Shown: positions 20,267 to 31,548 of the stretch, piece by piece
Numbering within the stretch: the first letter of the stretch is position 1
Layout: each line of letters starts with the position of its first letter
Assembly: GCA_033557465.1 (NCBI GenBank)
Contig: CM066036.1
Span: 586,727,574-586,791,573 of the forward strand
Origin: Ichthyophis bannanicus
Taxonomy: Eukaryota > Chordata > Amphibia > Gymnophiona > Ichthyophiidae
Length of the DNA: 64,000 nt
Reading direction: 5' to 3'
Program-made: the position numbers and the translations under genes
Notes under the pieces: model-generated
What the model saw: only the letters and a program-made list of their open reading frames with translations
Told to the model about the DNA's origin: nothing
Databases searched by the model: none

Positions 20267-20761
20267 CCGTAAAACCTCTAATTGACCGCCATGGCGCTCT
20301 ATTTTTCAACCCCTCTGCCAAGGTGGTGGTCTATTAAAGGTGGCGTTCAAATAGAGGGTGGCGGTTTATTTTTCAACTATCTGGCCAAAATTTTAAGTGG
20401 ACAAACTTTACACACAGCCGACTATTGTAACGTGCAGAAAATGCGTCTGTGAACTATCACTTTTTGAAAGCCAAATCAAACTAGAACGTTAGCGGTGAGC
20501 ACTACATTGCGCAATACAGCATAGTACGGTAGAAAACACATGAAATATTGCATCAGAAAAAGGCGCCAACAAGACGTCTACATTAACATTCATAAACTAC
20601 AAATCTTTTTATTGTTTCGAACAAAGAAAGAAACTCTATGAGAAAATCTTCGTTTCTTTTACACATGAATGTTAAATGCAGTAAATTTACACAAGGTGAG
20701 AGTGGCGGTCTATTAGAGGTGGCGGTCTATTAGAGGTGGCGGTCTATTAGAGGTTTTACGG
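20267..20761. mobile_element. 495-bp non-autonomous element with TA duplication and 'CCGTAAAACCTCTAAT' ends
   Basis: The left end 'ccgtaaaacctctaattgac' plus 'cgcca' and the complement of the right end 'ccgtaaaacctctaatagac' plus 'cgcca' match almost perfectly over 25 bp. TA lies on both sides (20265-20266 and 20762-20763), as in Tc1/mariner-type insertions. Near the right end the unit 'ggtggcggtctattaga' occurs three times in tandem (20703-20755), so the sub-terminal repeat has been multiplied. Left sub-terminal copies also occur ('tggtggtctattaaaggtgg', 20322). No ORF is present. Confidence 0.75.
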
Positions 20762-20763
20762 TA

Positions 20764-21527
20764 TATAGTTTATTCAGTTTTTTTAATAAAAATAAAATTC
20801 CTGTAGTGAAATAAAATCTATTCTAAACAATGGCCTGTTTTGATTTTTAGGATGAATTCGATGAAGCTGAGATAGAAGTAGGGCAGTGTGTTTTATAGAT
20901 GACTTTGTACTCGTAGCACCACTGATAAATCATTCATCCTAAGTTATTAACGTCCCATCATTATGCTGTTCATCCTTTTACTGTGCAGGGATTGCCAATT
21001 TCCCTTGCTTGTGTTTTGTAGTGGTACTTAGCCTTTGTCATTCATTGAAGCGCCATGTATTTATCAAGCATATTAGTCTAAGTCTGCTACAAATAGCCAC
21101 TAGGTGGCCAGGATGAATAATGTGATACGGTTACTAGATACATATCCCGTAACCATAATGATATAATAGAATTCTAAATCACTTTGAGAAAATCCATAAA
21201 TCCTTTAGAACTCGGATTCATGTTACATTTTGTGCTTTGACCTAGTTTTTAAGTGAGTTATAAAGAAAGGTGTGACTCTATTCTGTCATCGGCATGAACA
21301 GAATGAAAAGACTGAACAGAGTCCTTCAGTTGTGCCTCTTTCTATTGGTATGAAGAATGTGTTAGAAAGGGAAAAGCAGAGAAAAAGAATTGAAGATTGA
21401 TAGAAAGCAAATATATGAAGAGGTGAATGAGAAGTAAAACCTAATAGATAAGGAAGAATAGAGTGACAAGGATAGATAAGAGACAAATGATGGCAGGGTG
21501 TAATGAGGGAGAGCAAAGATAAAATAG
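20764..21527. other. Unassigned non-coding stretch
   Basis: There is no recognisable gene. The stretch 21310-21520 is purine-rich on the plus strand ('aaagggaaaagcagagaaaa'), and it flanks the left end of DIRS-C. Confidence 0.35.
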
Positions 21528-21930
21528 TTCTCCGGGAACAAGTAGGAAGTCAGTCCTCACATATGGGTGACGTCTGCACTGACTGAGCCCGCGCAGAAGC
21601 ATCTCCCCAGCTTTCAAAGAAAGCCTTTGGGAGATGCACCACGTATGCATGATCTCCTTCCTGCCCAGGGGTGCCATCTTGCTTCGGTCTCCTTTTTTCG
21701 TGGAGCCCTCCGGATGTCTGTCCAGTTTCCCCTGAAAATAGTGTGTTGTTTGATACTGTTTTATCTGGTCCGTGCACCGGTTTCTTTCCCACCCCCCGCA
21801 TTGCTTCTCTGGTTCATTCCCTTGTTCTTTTTAAAAAATTTTCTTCAAGGCATCCTTCGACCAGCGTTTGCGCCCTTTTACAGCCAGAGGCCTTGGACCA
21901 CTGCCGGGCAGCAGGGCCACCTTTTTTCTG

Positions 21931-23818
21931 ATGGCTTCCAATGGCTGCAAGAAGTATGATCGGTGCATTAAGATGATGTCCCTCACTGATCCGCATGACT
22001 GTTGCCTCCGGTGCCTTGGCCCAGAACACGAAAACTTGGACTGTAAGCTTTGCAAGACCATGACCCCCAAAGACCCTTAAAAGCCAGCAGCAGCAGCAGG
22101 AAAAAATTTTTCACGTCCGATTCCGCACCAGAGTCTCTAGTGACACCCCGCTCCAGGGCCCCATCCGTTACCTCAGTGCCCCATGCAGCCAGGGCTGCCT
22201 CTGAGTCCTGTAGCTGTGGTTTCTCCAAGAGGAAATCCCAGGAGGTGGAATGCTAGAAGTTGAAGTCCTCGAAGACCACCTTAGAGAGCGGGTCTGGGAA
22301 GATGGGAAAATCCTACCCCAGACCCTGCAGCCCCTGGCATGAGTCGGAAGGATTGGAGCGGGAGGGGCTTCACAACCCTCGGTGTCTGTGTCGAAGGCTG
22401 TAGAGCCAACTGGCATGGAGACCAGAATGGTAGCCTTAGAGCGTAGTATCTCTGCCCTTGTGGCACAGCAGTGTGCATTCTTGTCCGGTTCATCCACCTC
22501 AATGATCGACCCTTGACATCGAGGGCCTCACCATATGTTGAGCTGATCCTTGAGCATCACTGGCCTTGAGAGAGCCATCGGTGCTAGATAAGATCCCGGT
22601 CCCATTCCTCGGGTCATCGGTCCTTTCTGGCAAGCACATATGGCTCGAGCCATAGATCCTCCAGAGGCCCTGGGCTTGGGTCTCGGCTGCGGTGACCCTG
22701 AAGCCTCAGAATTGACCTCAGATTTCCAGTCTGACTGGGAGACCGAGGACGAGGAGTCCCCGGACACCTGGCAATACCAAGATGTGCCCTCGGACCAGTC
22801 TCCCCCGGTGTCCTGATGCTGTTTCCCACCCGAGGATGTTGCCTGCCTTGACTCTGTGCGGTTCATGGCTAAGGCATTTGCCATCAAGACCGAGGCGGAG
22901 GAGGACCCTCGCATGGAAGAACTGGAGATCTTTCAGTATGAGGCCCCTCCGAAGGAGGCCCTCATAGTGCCTGTTCCTCCGATCCTCGATTGTTTCCTCC
23001 AGATGTGGGAGACACCGGCATTGGTGCCCATCGTAAGCAGACAACTCGACTCCATGTACCGAGTCCGCTGGGGTCCTGGGTTCCAGAACACTCAACTTCC
23101 CCACAATTCTATGGTCATTGAGTCCGCCATGTGCAGGCTCAAGAACCAAAAGACCCATTCCTTGGTGTCCCCCCCCCCCCAAGTAGGGAGGCCCGGGCAC
23201 TCGGCCGGAAGACCTTCCAGGGCTCGATGCTCACGTGCCAAGTTCAGTCCTATCCAATTGTACATCGGCATGTACCTCAAAGAGCTAGCGAGGAAGCTCT
23301 CTGGGTTCTCAGCATGCTTTGACTGAGAATCCATCCAGAGGTTCAAGGCTCTGGCCTCGGCGGTCAAGGAGTGCTCAAAGTTTTTATCATGAGCAGCCTA
23401 TGATGACTTTGAGACCTCAGCTAGAGTGGCCGCCACGGGCATCGGGGCTTAGTGTTGGGCATGGCTGCAGTCATCTGACCTCAAACCATGGGTTCAGGTC
23501 AAACTTATTGATGTCCCTTGTATCGGAGAGAATTTCTTTGGGAAATCCATGGCAGACAAAGCTGCAGAGATAGAGACTGAGTTCCTGAAGAGGACCAGAT
23601 TCTTTAAAAAGACATCAGTCCAGCCTGGAAAGAAGACACCGGGGAAGAAGCCCCCCTTCCTGAGGAAAAAGGGAGGTTTTGGTAATGCTTCACAGTTCCA
23701 AACCTTCTTGGCCCCTCAGCAAGGCCAACTGCACAAGGGACAGGGGCATGGCCCCTGTAAACAGAAGGCCCCCAAGTCCCAAGCGCCGGCCCTGGCTCTG
23801 CGTGGGGGAAGCTTTTGA
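21931..23818 (+). pseudogene. DIRS-C gag
   Basis: The ATG at 21931 begins MASNGCKKYDRCIKMMSLTD and continues to CLRCLGPEHENLDCKLCKTM (about 22007-22065), again a cysteine cluster around LGPxH. The first Cys of the cluster is Tyr here (KKYDRC), a decay substitution. The frame stops at 22078. Later pieces are ELEIFQYEAPPKEALIVPVP (about 22919), YRVRWGPGFQNTQLPHNSMV (about 23059), YIGMYLKELARKLSGFSA (23262), DVPCIGENFFGKSMADKAAE (about 23511) and a Lys/Pro-rich tail ending at 23818. Several frames are needed, so it is a pseudogene. Confidence 0.72.
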
Positions 23819-24059
23819 CTCCCTGGGTGCGACCTCTTCTCCCCAGGAGGTCCTCAACAGACCACAGGGGGGTGTCTGGCCCTGTTTGCCCACAGGTGGT
23901 CCACCGTCACCACCGATTCCTGGGTACTGCAAGTGGTCCAAGAGGACTACCTCCTCCACCTGCAAAGAACACCACCCTTATATTTCCCAAGAGAGCCAGT
24001 AAGACCTCTCCTTTACCAGACCCTGCTTCTCTCTGAGCTTGCAGGTCCTCCTCTAGGAC

Positions 24060-24840
24060 AAAGCGATAGAGCCAGTCCCTAGACACCTATTGGGCAAGGG
24101 CTTCTACTCCAGGTATTTCCTCGTCCCCAAGCGAACAGGAGGCCTCAGGTCCATACTGGACCTGTGGGACTTTAACAGATTCCTGGTGAGGGAGAAGTTC
24201 AAGATGCTTTCCCTTGGGACAATTGCTGCGCTACCTCTAGCAGGGAGACTGATTATGCTCCTTAGACCTGAAGGATGCTTATATATGCATCCTGATCCAT
24301 TCCAGCCATCGAAAGTACCTCTACTTCGTGGTGGGAGGAGGCCACTAGCAGTACAGGGTGCTACCCTTTGGACTGTCCTCACCGAGTGTCTAGCAGTGGT
24401 AACAGCACACCTTCATCTCCAAGGCACCTTTTGTCTTTCTCTACCTGGAAGATTAGCTCATAAGGGGGCGCACCGTCCATGCCCTGCAGCACCTGAGGTT
24501 CGTCGTCAACTGCCTCAAGTCACATCTCGCCCCAACTCAGTGCTTAGAGTTTATAGTGGCTCAGCTAGACATCCTCTAAGCAAAGGCCTTCCTCCCCCAG
24601 GAGAGGGCAGAACATCTCAGGAGGCTAGTCGCAGAGGTACAGCACCGCTAGATGTTACCTGCCCATCTTCTCTTCCGCCTGCTGTGCCACATGGCCTCCA
24701 CAGTTCATGTTACCCATACTTCTGCCTACAAATAAGGGTGGCCCAGTGGTGTGTCTACTCTCGGTGGTGGACACAAGTCATGGGCAGGCTTCAGGACAGG
24801 GTGTGAGTGATTAGCCAGCTGGTGGATTCCCTCGACTAGT
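24060..24840 (+). pseudogene. DIRS-C reverse transcriptase, decayed
   Basis: GKGFYSRYFLVPKRTGGLRS (about 24093), LVREKFKMLSLGT (about 24184) and the thumb-region text around 'cacatggcctccacagttca' (24689) correspond to DIRS-B 12360-13030. Indels follow KMLSLGT, so the catalytic block falls in different frames. The YLDDW motif is not preserved: at 24440-24455 the DNA reads 'ctacctggaagattagctc', giving YLED plus a stop in place of YLDDWL. Confidence 0.65.
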
Positions 24841-26055
24841 GGCACAATTCCCCCCCCCCTCCAGGCCGGGATGCCCTTTCAGGCACCCACCCCCCCAGAG
24901 GGTCCTCACTACGGACACCACCCTGATGGGTTGGGGAGCTCACTGCTAGAACCTACAGCTGCAAATCAATCTTCTGGAGTTCTGAGTGGTATTTATAGCT
25001 TTACAAGCCGCCTGTCACTGGCTGCAACACCAGTCGGTGCTGGTCCAGACAGACATCCAAGTTGCAATGTTCTATGTTGTCAAGCAAGGGGGCATGGGGT
25101 CGTACTCCCTCTGCTCATATGCGACACGTAACGGGATGCTCCTGAGGGCTGTCTGCTCTGGCGGACAAGCTGAGCAAAGTCTTTCAGCTGCACAAGTAGC
25201 ACTTGGATCTCAGAATGGCCTCATGGCTGTTTCGACTCTGGGCATCCCCCTAGTGGACTTGTTCACCAGCCCGGGCAACATGCAGTTGCCCCACTTCTGA
25301 TCCCGTCAGCTGCACCTGTCCTGGGTGGCTGCAGATGTGTTCCTTACGCAGTGGACTGAAGGCCTTCCCAGCAAGACCACTGGTCGCCAACACTCTCTTC
25401 AAGGCCCAATGTGACAGGGCATCAGTGATATTGATAGCCCCCTGGTGGCCCAGGCAACTCTGGTTCCCACTGCTCCTCCCCCTGGTGACGGAGTTGCCAG
25501 TTCCCCTGGACTGCGCCCCAGACCTACTATTAGAAGAGGAGGGTTCTCTTCTGCACCCCAACCTGGGGTCCCTGTCACTTATGGCTTGGCTGCTGAAAGG
25601 GTAGCACTAGCTCCCTTCAACCTCATGCAGGATGTGGAAGAGTTCCTTCTGGCCTCCCGAAAGGCCTCCACAAGGAGGGCATATGCCTTTAAGTAGCGCC
25701 GGTTCTTGGTGTGGTGTGCCGAGAGGCAAGCAAGCCCATTCTCCTGCTTGATATAGAAGGTATTCTAGTGCCTACTCCACCTGTCACAAGTGGGACTGAA
25801 GTCCAACTCAGTCAGGATGTACATGAGCACTATCACAGTGCACCACCATTCCGTTGAGGGAAAAACTCTTGGCTCAGCCCCTGGTATCTCTGTTCCTGTG
25901 AAACCTCATGCTATCGAAAGCCCCATCTTCCACCAGTGGCAGACTGGGATCTTAAAATGGTGCTCTTGCAACTTACTAAGCTGTCGTTTGAGCCCCTGGC
26001 TACCTGCCACTTGTGGTACCTCTCCTGGAAGGTTGTCTTTCTTGTGGCACTCAGG
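24600..26055 (+). repeat. DIRS-C internal duplication, unit 1 (RT end, RNase H, first half of recombinase)
   Basis: The unit begins near 'ggctagtcgcagaggtacag' and includes RNase H text (TTDTTLMGWGAH at about 24907, with 'gacatccaagttgcaatgtt' at 25051), the Dam-like segment (25250-25440) and the recombinase from LLASRKASTRRAYAFK (about 25647) to 'ggttgtctttcttgtggcac' (26031). It then jumps back to RT-end sequence at about 26056. Units 1 and 2 differ at many positions, so the duplication is old or joins two different copies. Confidence 0.7.
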
Positions 26056-27580
26056 AGAGGTCAGGGGGCTAGCTGCAGAGGTACAGCACTGCCGGTCACT
26101 ACCTGCCTGGCTTCTCTTCTGCCTAATGAGCCGCATGGTCTCTACAGTCCAGGTGACTCCATACGCCTGCCTACACATGAGGTTGGCCCAGTAGAGCCTT
26201 CATTCTCAGTGGACACAAGCCACAGGCAGGCTCCGGGACAGGGTGAGAGTAATCCTCCAGCTGGCAGACTCCCTTGACTGATGGCAGATTCTCTGCCACC
26301 TGTAGGCCGGGATGCCCTTCCAGGCACCCACCCCACAGAGGGTCCTCACACAAATGCCTCCCTGCTGGCCTGAGGAGGTCATTGCGAGGACTTCTGCACA
26401 CAAGGTAGCTGGTCCCAGATGGAATGGCAGTTGCAGATCAACTTTCTGGAGCTCCAGGCAATATTCCTGGCTCTCTGAGCCTTCTGCCACACGCTGCAGC
26501 ACCAGTTGGTGCTGATCTAGACCGACAACCAAGTCGCAATGTTCTACGTGAACAAGCAAGGTGGCACGGGGTTGTACTCCTCTGCCAGGAGGCAGTAGCC
26601 TTCTGCTCATATGTGACACCAAATGGGATGCTCCTAAGGGCGATCTACCTCCTGAGCCAGGACAATGCTTTGGCAGACAAACTTAGCAGAGTCCTCCAGC
26701 TGCACAAGTGGTGCCTGGATCCCAGGGTGGCCTCCTGGCTGTTTTGACTCTGGGGCATCCCTGTAGTGGACCTGTTTGCCAGTCTGGACAACACACAGTT
26801 GTTCTGCTTCTGTTCCTGGCAGCCGCACTTGACCCGGGTGGCAACGGACGCGTTCCTCATTCCATGGACAGAAGGCCTCCTTTATACCTTCCCACTGACT
26901 CCACTGGTTGCGAAGACCCTCTTCAAGGTCCAGCGCAACAGGGCATCATTGATGCTGATAGCCCCATGGTGGCACAGGCAACCTTGTTTCCTGCTGTTTC
27001 TCCACCTGTCGGCGTCGGCGCCAATTTCCCTGGGTTGTGCCCCAGGACTACTATCTCAGGAGAAGAGATCTCTCCTGCATCCCAGCTTGGGGACCCTGTC
27101 ACTTACAGCTTGGCTGCTGAAAGGGTAGCCCTGGCTCCCTTCAATCTCCCATGGGATGCAGAAAAGGTCCTTCTGTCCTCCCGCAAGACCTCCACAAGGA
27201 GGGCGTTCACCTTCAAGTGGTGTCGCTTCTCGGTCTGATGTGCTAAGAAGCGGGCAAACCTGTTCTGCTCAGTACAGATAGAACGCCCGTACCTACTCCA
27301 CCTGTTGCAGGTGGGACTGAAGTCTAACTCAGTCAGAGTGCACATGTGCTATCAAAGAACATCACCATGCCGTTCAGGGGAAACCCCTCTCAGCTCAGCC
27401 CCTTGTATTGCAGTTCCTGCAGAGCCTCATGCTATCCAAACCCCCTGTCTGCCCACCAGTGGCAGAATGGGATCTCAACGTGTTGCCTCTCACAGCTTAC
27501 TAAGCCGCCATTTGAGCCCCTGGCTACCTGCCACTTGTGGTAGTTCTCCTGGAATGTCATCTTTCTCGTGGCATTTGTAA
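26056..27580 (+). repeat. DIRS-C internal duplication, unit 2
   Basis: It repeats the order of unit 1: 'ggctagctgcagaggtacag' (26069), 'gatgcccttccaggcaccca' (26310), RNase H text QVAMFYVNKQGGTG (about 26530), LADKLSRVLQLHKWCLDP (26672), VVDLFASLDNTQLFCFCS (about 26763), a degenerate Dam-like motif YTFPLTPL (about 26883), and recombinase text LLSSRKTSTRRAFTFKWCRF (about 27172). It ends where 'ctttctcgtggcatttgtaa' meets unrelated sequence at about 27577. Confidence 0.7.
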
Positions 27581-27690
27581 TCTTCTGGATATCTACTCTG
27601 TTTGGTCCTGGGTTCAGGTCTGGGAAAAGCCATGACACCTATGCTAGGCATAATGTTATGCTGATGTATGCTGACAGCATTCACATCAGC
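27577..27690. other. Foreign insert of about 100 bp inside the DIRS-C recombinase
   Basis: Recombinase text is interrupted after 'cgtggcatttgta' and resumes near 'ttcacatcagcttgctgggt' (27681). The intervening sequence (for example 'ggtcctgggttcaggtctgg') has no counterpart in the other four elements. No terminal repeats were recognised. Confidence 0.5.
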
Positions 27691-28190
27691 TTGCTGGGTC
27701 AGTGAGCTCCAGGCTGTGATGGCAGACCCTCCCTACATGAGGTTCTACAAGAACGGGGTGGTGCTACACACACCCCATGTTTTTGCCGAAGGTGGTGTCC
27801 CCATTCCACCTCAATCAGGAGGAGGTGGTGCTCCCCACTTTCTTTCTGAGGCCTGCGATGGCAAGTGGATTGTAGAAGGGCCCTGTCCTATCTGCAGTGG
27901 ACTCAGGAGCACCGCAAAGCACCTCAGCGTTTTGTCTCCTATGACCCCCAGTCAACTGGGGCTCCCAATGACTAAGCGAACTCTGTCCACTTGGGTGGCA
28001 GACTGCATTGCCCTCATCCATGAGCAGACTGGGATCTCACCAGACCAGCGGGTGATGGTGCACTGCATCAGGGCCATGGCTACTTCTGTGGCAATTCTGC
28101 GTTCTGTACCTGTGACGAAAATCTGCTGGGCTGCCACCTGGTCTTTGGTCCATACCTTTGCAGCTCATTACTGCCTGGAGAGGGAGTTCT
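27672..28190 (+). pseudogene. DIRS-C tyrosine recombinase, catalytic half
   Basis: It reads TSACWVSELQAVMADPPYMR at 27686 (Trp in place of the ArgI residue), VHCIRAMATSVAILRSVPV at about 28058 (His-x-x-Arg box kept) and AAHYCLEREF at about 28164 (Tyr kept), ending at a TGA at 28190-28192. An indel and stretch of altered frame lie at 27780-27950. Without ArgI the enzyme would be inactive even if the frame were intact. Confidence 0.75.
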
Positions 28191-28300
28191 GATGGCTAGC
28201 GCCTTCGGCCAGGCCATACTCCATAATCTCTTCAGGGTTTAGGCAACTCCTGCCCTGGGCTTTATCACTGTGTTTCCCAAATGCCTTTTATTTCTGATGC

Positions 28301-28807
28301 TTTGCACTCTCCTTCTACCCCCCTCCCCCCAAAAAAAGACACGTATCCTTTTTTGTGCTACAGAGCAACTTTGAAAATCATCTCTCTCATTTTATTCGTG
28401 ACTTGGTGTTATTTGAAGGCGGATTTCTCTACTGTTCCAGGAATAGTGGAGTGCAGATATAGGGATAATGAGTAATGTGCAGAAAATGATAGGAAGGAGG
28501 CAATATATGTAGTTTCATAATATTTTAGCCAAGAGAAACATTATACATGCATACACACACAGCATGTGTATATTTATGCTACAGAAAACTTAACTTTGAT
28601 AATGTTTCAACTAGCGATGTGTTTTTGGATAATGTCCATCATAGGCAGATTAGGTTTGAAAGCTTATTTGGACATTATCCAAGAGCCTTTGGTAGTTCTA
28701 GAAATAACTCGTCAATGTGTATAATCTCTCCAGATGTCTGACATCTTTTGTTGCATGTATGTGTGTGTAATATCTATATATCTATATCTATATCTATCTA
28801 TATATGT
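28301..28807. other. Unassigned spacer ending in a TATC microsatellite
   Basis: Low-complexity stretches are a C-rich tract (28317-28328) and a (tatatc)n tract at 28770-28806. DIRS-D begins directly after the microsatellite. No gene is seen. Confidence 0.5.
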
Positions 28808-28935
28808 GCCTTAGCGTCCCTCAAGTCTAGTCCCGACCTCTGGGTTTTGCTCCTCCTACAGCAGCTTGGAGACTGAGAAACATCATCCTTTTATGATGAC
28901 ACTGGTCTATCCTGTGAGGATCCGCCTCTCCGCTC
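28808..28935 (+). repeat. DIRS-D left inverted terminal repeat
   Basis: It holds 'gtccctcaagtctagtcccg', 'ctcctacagcagcttggaga', 'cttttatgatgacactggtc' and 'gtgaggatccgcctctccgc'. Complements of these phrases occur in reverse order at 34882-34998. A partial degenerate copy ('tcagtctccaagcagctgga') follows directly at 28945-28965. Confidence 0.85.
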
Positions 28936-29064
28936 AAGTTACCTCAGTCTCCAAGCAGCTGGAGGATCAGTGAACCGGGAGCTCCTGTTTCACTGGAGAA
29001 GCAATTAAGGAGAGAGAGTTGTAAATTTAGTTAAAAGTTGGGGTCTTTTTGGTTTGGGAGTTAA

Positions 29065-29365
29065 TAAGAACATAAGAACATAAGATCATAAGATATGCCA
29101 TACTGGGTCAGACCAAGGTCCATCAAGCCCAGTATTCTGTTTCCAACAGTGGCCAATCTAGGTCATATGTACCTAGCAGTTTCCCCAAGGGACACAGGTT
29201 CCACAATGCTTGTATTGGTTCAAGCATTGATATCCTGGGTCCCTTCTTAATAATGGCTTATGGACCTTTCCTCCAGGAACTTGTCCAAACCTTTTTTAAA
29301 CCCAGCTACACTAACAGCCTTTACTACATCCTCCGGTAACAAATTCCAGAGTTTGATGTATTTAA
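29065..29365 (-). mobile_element. CR1 3' end inserted into the DIRS-D leader
   Basis: On the plus strand it begins 'agaacataagaacataagat' and contains 'gccatactgggtcagaccaa', the complement of the CR1-A 3' end. It stops near 'aattccagagtttgatgt' (29362), where CR1-B also has 'aattccagagtttgatta'. It is therefore a short 5'-truncated CR1, about 300 bp, and younger than DIRS-D. A small tandem 'gtatttaatgtatttaaat' follows (29365-29390). Confidence 0.85.
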
Positions 29366-30176
29366 TGTATTTAAATACATAATGTATTTAATAGAAAGGC
29401 AAAAACAGAAGTATAGCATGCTGGGGGGACTCTGTAGCTTTAAGGGGCTGCTGAGGCCTTCTCTCTCCTACTCACCCCCCTCCTCCCCTCACCTGCTCAT
29501 CCGTACAGGGTGTTTCGGCTGGACAGCGGGGCTCCGAAGATGGAGTAGCACACCGGTTCAGCGGAGGCTCCGCAGCTCCGGCAGACAGCGAGTGCAGAAG
29601 CTTTGCCTGCTAGTCGCTGCGATGAAACCGGAGGCAGTGGAACGCCGGCAGTAGGGAGCGCGCGTTCTCACTCTCCCTCTCAATCCATGGTGCTCCCGAC
29701 GCTGGAAACAGCAGATCGGTGAAGCGCAGAGGCGGCAGCATTTCCAGACCGCATGGCTGCCGGTGCTAGCACAAGAGGTAAGCGGGGACCGGATCGCAGT
29801 GGGGCTGTGAAGAGAGTTTTTGGGCGCGAGTCAGCGCAGCAGGCCTAGCTGCATGGCGGCAAGGCGGGAAAACACGTTTTTTGGGGGGGGGGCCTGCAGA
29901 GGTGTCTAGTTTAAGCGGGAAGCTTCGTTTTTCTGTGAGAGAGGCATTTTTAAGCTCGGGGGGCCTTAGTGGAAGCGGTCTCCATTTTTGAAAAATAAAA
30001 TTGAGTGGTAATTTGGAAATTAAAGGCTCCGCATCCCAGTTTTTACCTCGGGTCGGGTAAGCAGGGCGCCAATTTCAGTGTAATGCCCTTTAAGCCGCTG
30101 TGCTTGGTTTGCAGTTCTAGGAGGGGCGCTGTCAGATGCAGATGTCTGTAGGGGCTGCGTACAGGAGGCGGCCGCG

Positions 30177-31548
30177 ATGGAGAGTTCCTTAGAGGGGGGA
30201 GCTCTGCAAGATATCCCAGTTGCGGTGCAGGAGTCAGGTCCTCTGGATTTACCGTGTCAGGAGCCGGAAGCGGGGACGTCGTCCACACCGGATCTCCCAT
30301 CCTCGCAGGCATCATTGCCGGAGGGTTTTGCGGCGATCTTTTCCCAAGATTTTATGGCTCTTTTGCAGCAGGCTTGTGGGGTCTGCAAAAGAAGCGGGCG
30401 ACAAGTGCCGTAGATGAGGAAAGAAGGGAAAAGAGATCTGGTACTCTGCTGAGTGCAGGGGCAACAGGCAGCGGGGCGAAGAAGGCCAGAATGGAGGTGG
30501 AACTGAAGGATCAGTCGGTGGCCTCGGAGGGAATTCACTCCGACGAAGGGGACCCTGATTTGGAAATTGATGATTAGTTAGAGGAAGGCGAGATCACAGA
30601 CAGGGAGGACCAAGCTAGAGTGGTCCGCTTGTTTCGGAGAGATGAGTTGCGAGCTCTTATTGCTGAAACACTGAAGGCGCTTAATATGCCGGCGCCCGGG
30701 CCAGCAGAGGATTCTATGTTGGAAGATCCGTTGTTACAGGTGTTTTGGAAAAATCAAAGAGCGTTTCCGGTGCATAGGATGATCCGAGAGATGATTTAGG
30801 AAGAATGGGATATGCCAGAGGCGAGTCTCAAGGGTTCCAGAGTTATGGGATCGAGGATTGAGAGCTGTTCAAGTCACCAAAGGTGGATGCCGCTGTCTCA
30901 GTGGTGACGAAAAAGACTACCATTCCATTAGAGGGTAGTGCAGCCCTTAAAGATTCCCAGGATAGGAAACTGGATACCCTGTTACAACAAGTCTTTGAAG
31001 TTAATGCTCTCTCCATGCACGCAGCGATCTGTGGGGTGTTGGTGTCGAGAGCCTGCCTTCGCTGGTCGCAGCGAATTCAGGGTGAGCATGGAGAAGATAC
31101 CATCGGAGAATCATCCAGATTGGAGTCAGGAGCGGCTTATCTTACTGACATACATTACGACCTCATTCGGGGTGTATCAAAAAGCATGGCATCGGTAATA
31201 GCGGCCCGGCAGTACCTTTGGCTGCGCAATTGGGCAGCAGATGGGTCTTCCAAGGCCAGACTGAGTAAGCTTCCGTTCAGGGGGCGCTTGTTGTTTGGAG
31301 AGGATTTGGACAAGCTGGTTAAGGACCTAGGGGAGTCAAAAGGGGGCAGGCTGCCAGAAGACGAGCAGAGACAGGTTTGCTTGGCTCCATCTTCCAGAGG
31401 TCAACAGAGGGATTTTCGATGGTTCCATTTTCCTAAGTTCAATCAGGCTCAAAGAGGACGTTTTTCCGTTCGAAACCAGGGATTTCGGTCCTTTTGGGGA
31501 GTGGGAAGAGGTTTTGCGGCCTCTTCTTCCTCCACCGCAAATCTTTGA
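30177..31548 (+). pseudogene. DIRS-D gag
   Basis: The first frame (30177-30413) starts MESSLEGGALQDIPVAVQES and shifts near 30400 into SGAKKARMEVELKDQ (to 30577, stop TAG). Reading past the stop gives RDELRALIAETLKALNM (about 30640), and a further indel near 30870 leads to the long frame 30883-31548. That frame has LLQQVFEVNALSMHAAICGV, YDLIRGVSKSMASVIAARQ, WLRNWAADGSSKARLSKLPF (about 31210-31275) and GRLLFGEDLDKLVKDL. The LFG motif followed by a basic region matches the other Gags, although overall similarity is low. No CxxC cluster is visible at the start, unlike B, C and E. Confidence 0.7.

Larger units (their letters stand above)
21528..28300 (+). mobile_element. DIRS-C: old DIRS-type element with internal duplication, right end missing
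   Basis: The left terminus 'ttctccgggaacaagtagga' plus 'agtcagtcctcacatatg' matches DIRS-B, so A, B, C and E form one broad lineage with C and B closest. Gag (21931-23818), RT (from about 24080), RNase H and recombinase follow, but the part from the end of RT to the middle of the recombinase occurs twice (about 24600-26055 and 26056-27580). No ICR or right inverted repeat was found after the recombinase (the last recognisable text is near 28260), so the right boundary is approximate. It is the most mutated of the five. Confidence 0.75.

Noticed and set aside
22718..23200. 160-codon minus-strand frame in DIRS-C
   Set aside because: Shadow of the gag coding strand; no conservation in DIRS-B or E.
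28769..28807. DIRS-D target-site duplication
   Set aside because: The left flank is a microsatellite and the right flank (35035 on) is not; no duplicated bases can be shown, and none are expected.
29440..30170. CpG-island promoter of a host gene
   Set aside because: The GC-rich stretch is the DIRS-D leader between the CR1 insert and gag; it may contain the element's own promoter, but nothing specific is visible.
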